Shown here: piece after piece, positions 15,376-24,939 of the stretch
Layout of the letters: each line of letters begins with the position of its first letter
How positions within the stretch are numbered: position 1 is the stretch's first letter
Origin: Candidatus Tenebribacter davisii
GTDB taxonomy: Bacteria; Cloacimonadota; Cloacimonadia; Cloacimonadales; TCS61
NCBI GenBank assembly: GCA_030765535.1
Contig: JAVCCH010000176.1
Coordinates: 1 to 52,844, forward strand
DNA length: 52,844 bases
Reading direction: 5' to 3'
Notes under the pieces: model-generated
The model's database searches: none
Told to the model about the DNA's origin: nothing
The model's input: the letters and a program-made list of their open reading frames with translations, nothing else
Position numbers and translations under genes: made by a program

Positions 15376-16539
15376 ATGAATATTGATAAATTGCTGCAGT
15401 TTCTGAAAGATAAAAAGAATATTCTGTTTTTTAATAGACTTCAGGCATTACCGAAAATTACCATAAACGATACGCAAAAGTTTATTTCAGAAAATCAGGA
15501 TAAACCAATTAAAGAGATGCTTAGTCAGATTAAATTGCAAAAACGGAATATTAAAAAAATACCAATTGCCGGAGAAATTCTTTTTACTCAGCTGGGAGCA
15601 CAACAAGCCAGCTCATGTGAGCTGGCAAAGTATCATGAATTAAAGTTCAAAGACTATAATATAATTGCTGATCTATGCTGTGGTATTGGAATTGATCTTA
15701 TGCATATCGCCAAGGATAAAGAACAAGTATATGCAGTTGATCTTGATGCAGATACATTAAGAATTGCTGAATTCAATTGTAAAAATAGGGATCTAAATAA
15801 TATTAATTTCAAATTAGGTAGCGCAGAAGAATTTGACCAGCAGGTTGAGGCAATATTTATTGATCCGGATAGACGGATGGATAGTAATCGCAGGATCAAT
15901 CCTGAAGAATATTCTCCGCCTTTCCATAAGATTATGGAACTTCGTAAAATTACCCCGAATATTGCTGTAAAATTATCTCCAGCCATTGATTATAAGAAAC
16001 TGATATTACCTGTTGACTCAACCTTAGAATTTATTTCTGAAGATGGAGTATTGAAAGAAATATTACTGTGTATGGGTAAACTTTCCAACGAAAATTGTTC
16101 TAGAAAGGCAATACTCTTACCTTCCAATATGACTTTACAAAATTCTGATGAGAAGATTAAAGTTAGTGAAATTAAAAAATATTTATTTGAGCCTGATGCG
16201 GCTATCATCAGAGCAGGATTGGTCCAGGAGTTAGGCTTGATAATAAATTATAATCTAATAGATACTAAACTTGCCTTATTAACTGGTTCAAAGGTAACTC
16301 ATATTAAGTTTGGCAAATTGTATGAGGTTGAATTGATAATCAATTACGATTTGAAAAAGGTGAGAAAATATGTTCGTGATAATGAGATTGGAGAGTTGAT
16401 AATTAAGACAAGGGGATTCCCGGAATCAGTAGAGAAATTTAGGAAGAAGATAAAACTTAAAGGGAAAAGATCAGTTATAATGTTCATATTGAGAAAAGGA
16501 AATGAACATATTATTGTATTCTCGCAAGTTAATAAATAA
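15376..16539 (+). CDS. Class I SAM-dependent methyltransferase with THUMP-like domain
   Basis: 387 aa, cytoplasmic. An N-terminal helical part (1-75) precedes a Rossmann methyltransferase core: IIADLCCGIGIDLMHIA (97-113) is the SAM-binding motif I, AVDLDADTLRIAEFN is motif II, and FIDPDRR (161-167) replaces the NPPY motif. The C-terminal ~100 residues fit the THUMP-like domain (GELIIKTRGFPESVEKFRKK). Proteins of this build are common in Bacteroidota and are presumed RNA or nucleic-acid methyltransferases; the substrate is unknown. There is no clear ribosome-binding site before the ATG, which lies 36 bases after the previous terminator. Confidence 0.8.
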   Translation: MNIDKLLQFLKDKKNILFFNRLQALPKITINDTQKFISENQDKPIKEMLSQIKLQKRNIKKIPIAGEILFTQLGAQQASSCELAKYHELKFKDYNIIADLCCGIGIDLMHIAKDKEQVYAVDLDADTLRIAEFNCKNRDLNNINFKLGSAEEFDQQVEAIFIDPDRRMDSNRRINPEEYSPPFHKIMELRKITPNIAVKLSPAIDYKKLILPVDSTLEFISEDGVLKEILLCMGKLSNENCSRKAILLPSNMTLQNSDEKIKVSEIKKYLFEPDAAIIRAGLVQELGLIINYNLIDTKLALLTGSKVTHIKFGKLYEVELIINYDLKKVRKYVRDNEIGELIIKTRGFPESVEKFRKKIKLKGKRSVIMFILRKGNEHIIVFSQVNK

Positions 16540-16603
16540 AAATCACTTGCAAATTTTTAAAGTATATAGAAATTGTAATTTAAACAATATAAGGAAGTAA
16601 AAT

Positions 16604-16816
16604 ATGAAGGGAACTGTAAAATGGTTTAATGAAGGGAAAGGTTTTGGTTTTATTATTACAGATGAAGGAAAAGAATTTTTCGTTCACTGGAAATCAATAG
16701 TTACAGCATCAGAATTGGGAAGAAAAACTCTTATTCCGGATGAAGAAGTTGAATTTGACACAATTGAAACTGATAGAGGAATTCAAGCGATCAATGTTAT
16801 CAGAGTAAATCCCTGA
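16604..16816 (+). CDS. Cold-shock protein, CspA family
   Basis: 70 aa, the full length of the family. The single OB-fold carries RNP1 (KGFGFI, residues 12-17) and an RNP2-like strand (EFFVHW, 24-29). It opens MKGTVKWFNEGKGFGF, diagnostic for single-stranded nucleic acid binding cold-shock proteins. It has ATKKxxG-free spacing and ends VIRVNP. AAGGAAG precedes the ATG. It is probably monocistronic, because a hairpin terminator follows 20 bases after the stop. The 5' leader of about 60 bases is too short to show a thermosensor. Confidence 0.93.
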   Translation: MKGTVKWFNEGKGFGFIITDEGKEFFVHWKSIVTASELGRKTLIPDEEVEFDTIETDRGIQAINVIRVNP

Positions 16817-16836
16817 TTTGGTAATTGTAAATATTT

Positions 16837-16861
16837 GCGGCGCAAAAGCGTCGCTTTTTTT
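16837..16861 (+). terminator. Rho-independent terminator after the cold-shock gene, abutting the next start codon
   Basis: GCGGCGC pairs with GCGTCGC (7 bp, one G-T wobble) around AAAA, followed by a run of T that ends directly at the ATG of the YgiQ gene at 16862. Confidence 0.85.
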
Positions 16862-18637
16862 ATGAATAACTATTTACCTATATCTAAGAATGATTTGAAA
16901 GAAAGAGGATGGGATCAGCTTGATATCATTATAATAACAGGTGATGCTTATGTTGATCATCCCAGTTTTGGTCCCGTGATCGTTGCCAGATCACTGGAAG
17001 CAGAAGGTTATAAAGTAGGAATTATTTCACAACCTGACTGGCAGAATGATAAGGATTTTAAGAAACTTGGTCGTCCCAGACTTTTCTTTGGTGTCTCTTC
17101 CGGGAATATGGATTCAATGATAAATCATTATACTGCAATGCGTAAAATACGTTCGGAAGATGCATATTCACCAGGTGGGAAGAGCGGTTTACGTCCCAAT
17201 AGAGCAGCAGTTGTTTATACTCAGAAAGTAAGATCAATCTTTAAAGGTACACCTGTTATTTTGGGTGGAGTTGAAGCCAGTATGCGCAGGTTACCTCATT
17301 ACGATTATTGGAGTGATAACTTAAGGAATTCCATTATTTTCGATTCCAGAGCTGATTTGCTTGTTTATGGGATGGGTGAGAGGACTATTAATACGATAGC
17401 TAAAAGATTGGCTGATGGGGAAGAGATAAAGGAGCTGAAGAATATTCGTGGGACAGTGGTAATAGGTAAAGAGATTGACGATGCTGTAATTTTACCTGAA
17501 TTTTCTTCTGATCTATCTAAAAAAGATTTTCATGAAATGCGCCTAAAATTCTGGGAAAATTTTCGGGATAAAGTGCTCATTCAGAAATTTGGGAAAAGCT
17601 TTCTTATTCATAATCCTCCTGCGAAACCTCTTACTACAAAAGAACTTGATAAAGTTTATGATCTTGAATTTACACGCCAACCGCATCCCACATATAATGG
17701 CAAGAAGATACCTGCTTTCACTCAGATCAAAGACTCTGTGACAGCCCACAGAGGATGTTTTGGCGGCTGTCATTTTTGTGCAATTGGCTCTCATCAGGGT
17801 AAAACTATCCGATCTCGCAGTATTGATTCTATAAGAAAAGAGATTATGACTATTGCCTCTGATAAAAATTTCAATGGTACGATAAGTGATATTGGCGGAC
17901 CTTCAGCAAATATGTATGGAATGAGCTGCAAACTGGGGATCAGTGAAACATGTAAGAGAACTTCCTGTCTATTCCCGGAAATTTGTCCTCACTTGAATAG
18001 TTCACATCTTGAGCAGAAAAAACTATTGAATGAAGTTCGTAAATTAAAAAATATTAAACATTCCTTTATCTCTTCAGGGCTAAGATTCGATCTGGCCTTG
18101 AAAGATATTGATTATATTAAGGTCGTAGCTAAATATCATACAAGTGGACTTTTAAAATTAGCACCAGAGCATATTAGTCCTGAAGTTTTAAAGTATATGT
18201 ACAAACCTTCGGTTGATCTTTATGAGAGATTCCATGAGATATATAGCTCATATTGTGAGAAGATAGGTAAAAAACAGTTTATCATTCCTTACATCATTGT
18301 AGGGCATCCCGGTTCGAGCCTAAAGGAGACAATAAAACTTGCAGTTTATTTGAAAAAAAAGGGGATTAAGTTGAAACAGATACAGCAATTTACTCCAACC
18401 CCGATGACACAAAGTACAATGATGTATTATACCGGATTCAATCTTGATGGGAACAATATCCATATTCCCAGAGGTAGAGAAGTCAGGCTTCAGAAAGCGC
18501 TTGTGCAATGGTTTGTTCCGCAAAATAAAAAACTGATTATTGAAGCTTTGAAGAATGCCGGCAGAAAAGATCTGATAGATTTTTTCTTAGACAATCCACG
18601 ACCAATAAAGCCTAACATTCGTAAAAGAAAGAGATAA
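16862..18637 (+). CDS. ygiQ: YgiQ-family radical SAM protein
   Basis: 591 aa from ATG 16862. An upstream in-frame TTG at 16835 would put the first codons inside the terminator stem, so it is rejected. The opening PISKNDLKERGWDQLDIII, then TGDAYVDHPSFGP and VGIISQPDWQ, is the YgiQ/UPF0313 signature. The radical SAM cluster motif is RGCFGGCHFCAIG with cysteines at about 299, 303 and 306. A second Cys-rich segment (CKRTSCLFPEICPHL) and the C-terminal PRPIKPNIRKRKR follow the family pattern. The reaction of YgiQ is not known. The ATG has no ribosome-binding site and follows a terminator T-run directly, so transcription must read through or start inside cspA. Confidence 0.88.
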   Translation: MNNYLPISKNDLKERGWDQLDIIIITGDAYVDHPSFGPVIVARSLEAEGYKVGIISQPDWQNDKDFKKLGRPRLFFGVSSGNMDSMINHYTAMRKIRSEDAYSPGGKSGLRPNRAAVVYTQKVRSIFKGTPVILGGVEASMRRLPHYDYWSDNLRNSIIFDSRADLLVYGMGERTINTIAKRLADGEEIKELKNIRGTVVIGKEIDDAVILPEFSSDLSKKDFHEMRLKFWENFRDKVLIQKFGKSFLIHNPPAKPLTTKELDKVYDLEFTRQPHPTYNGKKIPAFTQIKDSVTAHRGCFGGCHFCAIGSHQGKTIRSRSIDSIRKEIMTIASDKNFNGTISDIGGPSANMYGMSCKLGISETCKRTSCLFPEICPHLNSSHLEQKKLLNEVRKLKNIKHSFISSGLRFDLALKDIDYIKVVAKYHTSGLLKLAPEHISPEVLKYMYKPSVDLYERFHEIYSSYCEKIGKKQFIIPYIIVGHPGSSLKETIKLAVYLKKKGIKLKQIQQFTPTPMTQSTMMYYTGFNLDGNNIHIPRGREVRLQKALVQWFVPQNKKLIIEALKNAGRKDLIDFFLDNPRPIKPNIRKRKR

Positions 18638-18698
18638 AAAATAGCGCAAATAACCCACATTAGAAAATTTTGCAAACAAATATGTTTGAAAAAAATAC

Positions 18699-18727
18699 TT
18701 GCAAAGAAAAAAGCTTTTATTTAAATA
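18699..18727 (+). promoter_or_regulatory. Candidate promoter of the second C25-like gene
   Basis: TTGCAA (18699-18704), 17 bases, TAAATA (18722-18727). It would give a leader of about 110 bases before the ATG at 18848. Consensus match only. Confidence 0.35.
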
Positions 18728-18847
18728 AATTTCAAATAAAAAAAATTGATACAAAGTTTTAATTTTTACAATAAATTTTTACAGGAGCTTCTAAACAATA
18801 TTAATATCTTCATTATCTTTGTAAAAAAAATTATAAGGTGGTTATTT

Positions 18848-20677
18848 ATGGTAAAGCGTATTACACTAATCGGAATGATGATCTTCATATTTATTGGAAT
18901 GAAAGCAGTAAATTTAAAACAGAAAAATATTGAAAAAGCCCGTGATGGACGGCACATTATTATTGCACCAGAAGAGTTTTTGACTCAGGCACATCAATTG
19001 GCAGATTTCTATCGGAATGAATTTCAAATTGTACGCATAGTAGTAGAGCAACAGGACATATTCGACGAAATGAGTGGAGGTACTGAAGATCCGGTAGCTA
19101 TAAGAGAATATCTTGTTGAATTTTTCGATGATCCTTCGATTTGGATGAATAGCTCTGTTCTTTTGATAGGAAGTGGTACAGAAGACTGGAATACTCCCAG
19201 TGATAAAAACCGGATAGTTATAATGGGATATACTGATGATGACTTTGTGATGCTGGATGCAGATAACTATCCAGATATACCTATCGGTAGATTTCCTGCA
19301 CAGAATATTGAACAATTAGAACTTATTATCAATAGGAATATTCAATATATCTCAAATCCTACACTTGATTGGTGGCGAAATAAGATGCTCATTGTTACAG
19401 ATGATGAGTATAAAGGAGAACATTTAGAGGGATTAACTCCTACAAGTGGTCTAAATCATACAGCCAAGGCTCAAGAATTAACAGAGGTATTATCTGATGC
19501 AGTATGGATAGATCGTGTATTGGGTATAGAATATGAAATGGATGCCAATGGAAATAAACCAGAAGCATCTCAAGATATAATTTATAATGTTAATGAAGGT
19601 AGGTTAATCTGGCATTATATTGGTCATGGGAATGAAGACCTGTTAGGTGATGAAGATTATTTTAGAGCTTCTACACAACTTCAATTATTGCAAAATCCAG
19701 ATCATCTTCCTCTCTTTACGGCAGCTTCAAGTAGGGTTGGAGATTTCAGCTCTTTGGAGTTTGATTGTATGGCAGAACAATTTCTAACTTATGAGGATGG
19801 TGGAACAATTGCTGCTATTACACCTCGTTTGCCAGCCTCTGGAGGTTCTAGTTGCGTTTTATTTCTTGCTTTTTATCAAAATATTATTAATGAATATCAA
19901 AATTTAGGTACAGCTTTTCTTGATGCTAAAATGAATAGCGAAGCAAGTATTTTTAATAGCAAGTTGTATAATATATTAGGGGATCCTTTACTTTTTGTGA
20001 ATCCTCCACAACGTGATGAAAATATTACAATTACTGGAAATCCTGAGATAATATTTTATAATGATGATATTTCAGTTTTCGGGCAGCTTCCTACCGATGA
20101 TTATTCTCAATGTGAATTTAAAGCATTTGAATCAGAATATGATTGTTATTATTCAAACACTTTAAATGAATACTTTTACGAAGTAGACTATACACGATTT
20201 GGAGAACCATATTTTGAAGAAGAGATTATAGTAACTGGTGATTATTATGAAACTTCATTCACTGTTATACCTAGTGTCCAAACTGGAGAAGAAGCTAGAA
20301 TGATTAGCTACATTTTTGATGAGGATGGTGATTTTATTCAATATAAATATCCAATAACCATTTCTGATGGGACATATTCACCAGATTTACCAGAATTGTC
20401 ATCCAGTTTAATTGCATCCAATTACCCAAATCCGTTCAATCCAAGTACCACAATAGCTTATTCTCTTCCAAACGATGGTTTGATTGAACTTAAAGTTTTC
20501 AACACTAAAGGACAGCTAGTAAAAACTCTAATAGATGGAGAACAACCTGCGGGATTTTATGAAATTGTGTGGAGTGGTAAAGACGATAATGAAAAAAGTG
20601 TATCATCTGGTATCTACTTTTACAAATTAGTAACCAAAGATGAAACAGTAATGAAAAAAATGGTTATATTGAAATAA
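18848..20677 (+). CDS. C25-family (gingipain/PorU-like) secreted protein with Ser at the catalytic Cys position
   Basis: 609 aa from ATG 18848, which follows AAGGTGG; the longer frame from 18746 would add 34 residues ahead of the natural signal peptide. Signal at about 1-20. The C25 domain is recognised by HIIIAPEEFL, SSVLLIGSGTEDWN, IPIGRFPAQN and the catalytic-His motif WHYIGHGNED (His 260). The nucleophile segment, usually T-A-S-C-x-V-G-x-F, here reads FTAASSRVGDF, so Ser 295 stands where Cys is expected. An Ig-like region (about 400-520) and the sorting domain (SNYPNPFNPS, FNTKGQLVKT, SGIYFYKL, KKMVILK) end it. It may be an inactive or Ser-dependent homologue, perhaps a binding or chaperone protein. 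Confidence 0.8.
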   Translation: MVKRITLIGMMIFIFIGMKAVNLKQKNIEKARDGRHIIIAPEEFLTQAHQLADFYRNEFQIVRIVVEQQDIFDEMSGGTEDPVAIREYLVEFFDDPSIWMNSSVLLIGSGTEDWNTPSDKNRIVIMGYTDDDFVMLDADNYPDIPIGRFPAQNIEQLELIINRNIQYISNPTLDWWRNKMLIVTDDEYKGEHLEGLTPTSGLNHTAKAQELTEVLSDAVWIDRVLGIEYEMDANGNKPEASQDIIYNVNEGRLIWHYIGHGNEDLLGDEDYFRASTQLQLLQNPDHLPLFTAASSRVGDFSSLEFDCMAEQFLTYEDGGTIAAITPRLPASGGSSCVLFLAFYQNIINEYQNLGTAFLDAKMNSEASIFNSKLYNILGDPLLFVNPPQRDENITITGNPEIIFYNDDISVFGQLPTDDYSQCEFKAFESEYDCYYSNTLNEYFYEVDYTRFGEPYFEEEIIVTGDYYETSFTVIPSVQTGEEARMISYIFDEDGDFIQYKYPITISDGTYSPDLPELSSSLIASNYPNPFNPSTTIAYSLPNDGLIELKVFNTKGQLVKTLIDGEQPAGFYEIVWSGKDDNEKSVSSGIYFYKLVTKDETVMKKMVILK

Positions 20678-20773
20678 TGTATAAATATCTTGCGAAGGTT
20701 GTGAACTTTTCAATTAATCTAGAGAGGGAATTGGTTATCTGGATATTATAAGTAATAATTAAGGGAGTGAAAA

Positions 20774-22967
20774 ATGAAGTTTAGAAATTTAATTTTTGTA
20801 GTGATGATAATGATCATATCATCTCAAAGTTACGCCGTTTTTCATAAGATTTCAGAATTACCATTTTATAATTTTGTATCATGGATAGAAATTGATAATG
20901 ATTTAGCAATTATTGGTGTAGATGAGCCAGAAGGAAATCCAAATTGGAATTTAGGATTTATAGATATTTCAAATCCTGAAGATCCTGTAATTATTGAAGA
21001 ATATCACGATTTTCATCGGGTTAATAATATTGCTATAAAAGATTCAGTAGCTTTTATAGCAGATGATAATAGTTTGAAATTAATTGATTATAATGATTTA
21101 AACAACATTATGATAAATACTTATTATTCTGATACAGGAGTAAATTTTATTGATATTGATAATGATTATGCTGTCTTTGTTTATGATGGCGGATTCACGC
21201 TGATCAATGTTTCAAATGCGTTTTCTCCACAAGAAATTATTTTTGTTCCAACAGGTTTCAATATTAGGCGTGCAAAAATCATTGAGAACTCCCTGTATCT
21301 TCTGGTTGATGATGGAATAAAAATCTATGATATTAGTCAAATTGATGATCCTTTACTTTTAGGACAATATACTGACGATTTCTTTATTTTAAATTCGTTT
21401 GAAATTTATGATAACAAAGCATATATAGCAGGTTGGGAAGGTTTATTTCTTGTAGATATTTCTGACCCAGCAGATCCTCATTTAATAGGTTCCAATCATA
21501 ATATAGTAACACCCTCAAATATTTCTATTCAAGATGGTATTCTCTATGTTTGTGATTTTTTATATGGATTTTCAATGTTTGATATAGAAGACTTCAATGA
21601 TCTAGTTTTAATAAACACCTATTCTACACCAAGAGCAACTGTTCATTATGCTACACAAGATGAAATTTTATATCTAATAGATTGGAGTTATGGATTGCAG
21701 GTTGTTAATATGGATGAGAATGCAAATCCATATGAGGTTTATCGCTATTTTGATGAGTTTTCTTATGTTGAAGGATTAGAATATACAGATGATTACATTT
21801 ATTATGCAGATATGTTGGATGGTCTTGGTATTTATGAAAGGACTAATCCAGAAGAACCAATTTATCTCACAGGTGATGAAATGGGTACTAGTATAATCTA
21901 TGACGATGATATTGTATACTTATCATATCGAACAGGTTCAAGTTTCTCTGTAGGAATCAAGATATACGATGTAAGTATTCCTGAATTTCCTGAATTACTA
22001 AATACAATTATGACAGATAATTATCAAACAAGAAAAATTGGAGACTATTTAATATTTAAAAACGGAATTTATTCAATAAAAGTTTTGGATGTATCCAATC
22101 CAAATAATCCTACTTATGTTTCTTCAATAATCAATGATTATCATGTAGTTAGCTATCAAATTAAGAATAATTTACTTTTTGCTAATATACATGATTCATA
22201 TGATAACATTAATGGAATCGAGATTTATGATATAAGTGATATAACAAATCCTGAATCAATTAGTTTTATTTCACTAGATTATGAAGTATTTGATCTTAAT
22301 ATATTCGAGGATGTGCTTTATGCTGGTTATTACAATTTAGGTTGGTATGGTTCTGCAAGTGGATATTTCATTATAGATTTCTCTAATCCATTAAATCCAA
22401 TTGTTGTAAATGAATTCTATGTACATTCACTTAATAATCGTGGAGTTGGATTTGGATCTTTTATGCTGTAATCTTTCAGGGACTGATTTGGTTATTGCGG
22501 ATAATCGAAGTAATAGAATTCTAACTTATGATGCTACGGACATTACTAATCCTATTTTACAGGATGAATTTAGATGGAATCTTCAAACAAGTTCGATTGA
22601 TTTTGATGGTGAAAATCTAATTCTAAATAATTGGGTAAATGGCATAACAGAGTTAGATTGGAACCAGTTTTTATCTGTTAATGAACTTCCTATTATTAAT
22701 AAAGATATTTTTCTCACCAATTTTCCAAATCCCTTCAATCCAGAAACAAAAATATCATTCAGCGTAACACAAAACTCCGATTTTGTGAATCTTGATATCT
22801 ACAACATCAGAGGACAAAAGGTGGATCAATTAGAAATTACGAATTATGAATTAGGAATAAATGAAGTAACTTGGGATGCTAAAAAATTTGCATCAGGGAT
22901 TTATATGTATCAACTGAAAGTAGATGGCAAAGCAATTGCCAGTAAGAAGTGTTTATTGTTGAAGTAA
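20774..22967 (+). pseudogene. LVIVD-repeat secreted protein with sorting domain, split by a one-base frameshift
   Basis: The first frame (20774-22471) has a signal peptide (ending QSYA) and about a dozen LVIVD-type beta-propeller repeats, for example FIDISNPEDPVIIEEY, IYDISQIDDPLLLGQY, LVDISDPADPHLIG and VLDVSNPNNPTYV. It stops at TAA after GFGSFML. The +1 frame continues with NLSGTDLVIADNRSN and ends in a full sorting domain (FPNPFNPE, YNIRGQKV, SGIYMYQL, KKCLLLK). Dropping one T in CTGTAAT (near 22470) restores GSFML-NLSGTDL and gives about 730 residues. It was probably a cell-surface protein with an interaction role. The break is either recent decay or a sequencing error. Confidence 0.7.
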
Positions 22968-22979
22968 CCCTTACCTAAC

Positions 22980-23162
22980 ATCTCCCTGAAGGAGAGGAAT
23001 AAGAAGCATTAGTTTCGTCATTCTGACGTGTCTCGCACGTTGTTCTCCATAGGAGAATCAAAAAATACTAAGTTCTTCCTGACTTTTCGTTAAGTGTTTC
23101 AGCAAGAAGACTTCTCCAGCCTTCGTTATAAACTATGGCTTGGCAGGCAGAGTGACAGAACA
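22980..23162. repeat. Possible interspersed repeat/MITE-like element in intergenic space
   Basis: Non-coding, higher in GC than its surroundings. The left part has GTCATTCTGACG; the right end, read on the other strand, has GTCACTCTGCC, an imperfect inverted terminal match of GTCAYTCTG. Fragments such as CATTCTGA and AAGAAGAC recall repeats scattered through FCB-group genomes. It needs a genome-wide copy count to confirm. Confidence 0.4.
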
Positions 23163-23165
23163 TTA

Positions 23166-23195
23166 TTACATTATTAAAAAAAACTTGCCTATAAT
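23166..23195 (+). promoter_or_regulatory. Candidate promoter of serC
   Basis: TTACAT (23166-23171), 18 bases, TATAAT (23190-23195), followed by about 50 bases to the ATG of serC with GGAGG in front. A good -10 match; still only a consensus call. Confidence 0.45.
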
Positions 23196-23244
23196 ATCTC
23201 AAAATTTAAGTTAACACGAAAATAAAAACATTGGAGGTTGTGAG

Positions 23245-24324
23245 ATGAGAGTTCACAATTTTAGTGCAGGACCAGCTGTTTTACCGGAAGAAGTATTAAA
23301 AGGTATTCAGAAGAATTTATTGGATTATAAAGGTAATGGGCTATCAGTTTTAGAGATGAGTCACAGATCAAAAGAGTATATGGAGATCATTGAAGGCGCA
23401 AGTGCCAGATTGCTTAAACTAATGGGATTAGGAGATGATTACATTGCGATGTTCCTACAAGGTGGAGCAAGTACCCAATTCTATATGATCCCACTCAATT
23501 TCTGTGCTGATGATAAAGTTGCAAACTACATTAATACAGGTGCATGGAGTTCAAAAGCAATTAAAGAAGTAAAAATATTAGGAAAGAAATTACACATTGC
23601 TGCTTCATCTGAAGATAAAGATTTTACATACATTCCTAAAGAATGGAAACTTTCTGAAAATCCTGCTTATCTTCATATAACAACAAATAACACAATTCGT
23701 GGAACAGAATGGAAGATAGACCCGGACGTTCCTGCCGGCGTTCCATTAATTGCGGATATGTCTTCTAACTTCTTGAGTAAACCACTTGATTTCAGCAAAT
23801 ATGATCTCATTTATGGTGGAGCTCAAAAAAATATCGGACCAGCCGGAGCTACATTTGTTGTAGTTAAAAAATCTATGTTGGAGAAGATCAATCCCGGTCT
23901 TTCTACAATGATGGATTACAACACTCATGCCAGCAAAGGATCTATGTTCAATACTCCTCCTACATTCGCTATTTATGTGATAGGTGAAGTTCTTAAATGG
24001 ATCGAAGGAAATGGCGGTCTAACAGGAATGCAGAAGATCAACGAAGAAAAAGCTGCATATATTTATGATGTTATCGATAATTCTGATTTTTATAGAGGAA
24101 CAGTTGTTAAAGAAGATCGCTCATTTATGAATATCCCTTTCCGTCTTCCAACAGAAGAATTGGAAAAGAAATTCATCGCAGAATCTACTGCTAATAAAAT
24201 GTTGAATTTGAAAGGACATAGAAGTGTTGGCGGCTGCCGAGCTTCAGTTTATAATTCACTGCCAATGGAATCAGCAAAAGCTCTTGCAAAATTCATGGTT
24301 GATTTCGAAAAAACAAATAAGTAG
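23245..24324 (+). CDS. serC: Phosphoserine aminotransferase
   Basis: 359 aa, usual family length. It is a PLP enzyme converting 3-phosphohydroxypyruvate and glutamate to phosphoserine and 2-oxoglutarate in serine synthesis; it also serves pyridoxine synthesis in some bacteria. Signatures: NFSAGPAVLPEEVL at the start, LQGGASTQFYMIP (71-83), the PLP Lys 195 in YGGAQKNIGPAG, and the C-terminal GHRSVGGCRASVYNSLP with its substrate-binding Arg residues. GGAGG precedes the ATG. A hairpin follows the stop. No serA or serB is adjacent. Confidence 0.95.
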   Translation: MRVHNFSAGPAVLPEEVLKGIQKNLLDYKGNGLSVLEMSHRSKEYMEIIEGASARLLKLMGLGDDYIAMFLQGGASTQFYMIPLNFCADDKVANYINTGAWSSKAIKEVKILGKKLHIAASSEDKDFTYIPKEWKLSENPAYLHITTNNTIRGTEWKIDPDVPAGVPLIADMSSNFLSKPLDFSKYDLIYGGAQKNIGPAGATFVVVKKSMLEKINPGLSTMMDYNTHASKGSMFNTPPTFAIYVIGEVLKWIEGNGGLTGMQKINEEKAAYIYDVIDNSDFYRGTVVKEDRSFMNIPFRLPTEELEKKFIAESTANKMLNLKGHRSVGGCRASVYNSLPMESAKALAKFMVDFEKTNK

Positions 24325-24342
24325 TAAAAAATAAATAATATT

Positions 24343-24384
24343 ATGCGGGTTTTCCAATAAATTTCGGGAATCCCGCATTTATTT
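24343..24384 (+). terminator. Terminator after serC, abutting the next start codon
   Basis: ATGCGGG (24343-24349) pairs with CCCGCAT (24372-24378) across a long, partly paired loop, followed by TTATTT that runs into the ATG at 24385. It is weaker than the other terminators because of its large loop. Confidence 0.6.
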
Positions 24385-24939
24385 ATGAAAGATAAAATAA
24401 TACCTGAAAAGCAGCAATCAATAGATCTTTCAAATCTTAGATTGATCCATCTTGCCTTTTTTACAGCATTTGCAATAACGATCTATGTAGTAGAAAGCTT
24501 TATCCCTAAACCTTTTCCATTTTTGAAATTAGGTCTGGCTAATATTGTTGTCCTATTACTGCTTGTTTCCGGAAATTTCCGCTATGCACTTGTTGTGATA
24601 ATTGGGAAAACAGTAGCTGGTGGTTTTATTAGTGGTTTATTTCTTAGTCCAACTACACTTCTTTCCATTAGTGGAAGCTTATGTTCACTTTGTGTAATGG
24701 CAATAGTATTAAAAAGCAAAGCTCGTTTCAGTCTTTTAGGGATAAGTATACTGGGAGCAGTTACACATAATCTTGTTCAAATAGTGGTTGTGCGGTTGAT
24801 CCTTATAAAAGAAAATACAATATTTTATTTGACGCCCCTCTTGATTTTTATGGGAATAGCTACAGGAATTTTAATAGGATATATAGCTAAATTAATTTTA
24901 AATAGGATAAATGGAGATTATGAAAAAAGAAGTAATTAA
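24385..24939 (+). CDS. Gx transporter family membrane protein
   Basis: 184 aa with five or six membrane segments. It matches the Gx transporter family (formerly called heptaprenyl diphosphate synthase component I): LAFFTAFAITIYVVESFIP, LKLGLANIVVLLLL, GKTVAGGFISGLFLSPTTLL, SGSLCSLCVMA and GAVTHNLVQIVVVRL. The fold is like the S-component of ECF vitamin transporters, and the substrate is unknown. Its ATG directly follows the serC terminator with no ribosome-binding site. It overlaps the PBP1A gene by about 20-29 bases. Confidence 0.8.
   Translation: MKDKIIPEKQQSIDLSNLRLIHLAFFTAFAITIYVVESFIPKPFPFLKLGLANIVVLLLLVSGNFRYALVVIIGKTVAGGFISGLFLSPTTLLSISGSLCSLCVMAIVLKSKARFSLLGISILGAVTHNLVQIVVVRLILIKENTIFYLTPLLIFMGIATGILIGYIAKLILNRINGDYEKRSN

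Noticed and set aside
16835-16861. TTG start for ygiQ at 16835
   Set aside because: The extra codons fall in the cspA terminator hairpin, and homologues begin near the ATG at 16862.
18746-18847. Earlier ATG for the second C25-like gene
   Set aside because: It would place 34 odd residues before a normal signal peptide; ATG 18848 has AAGGTGG in front.
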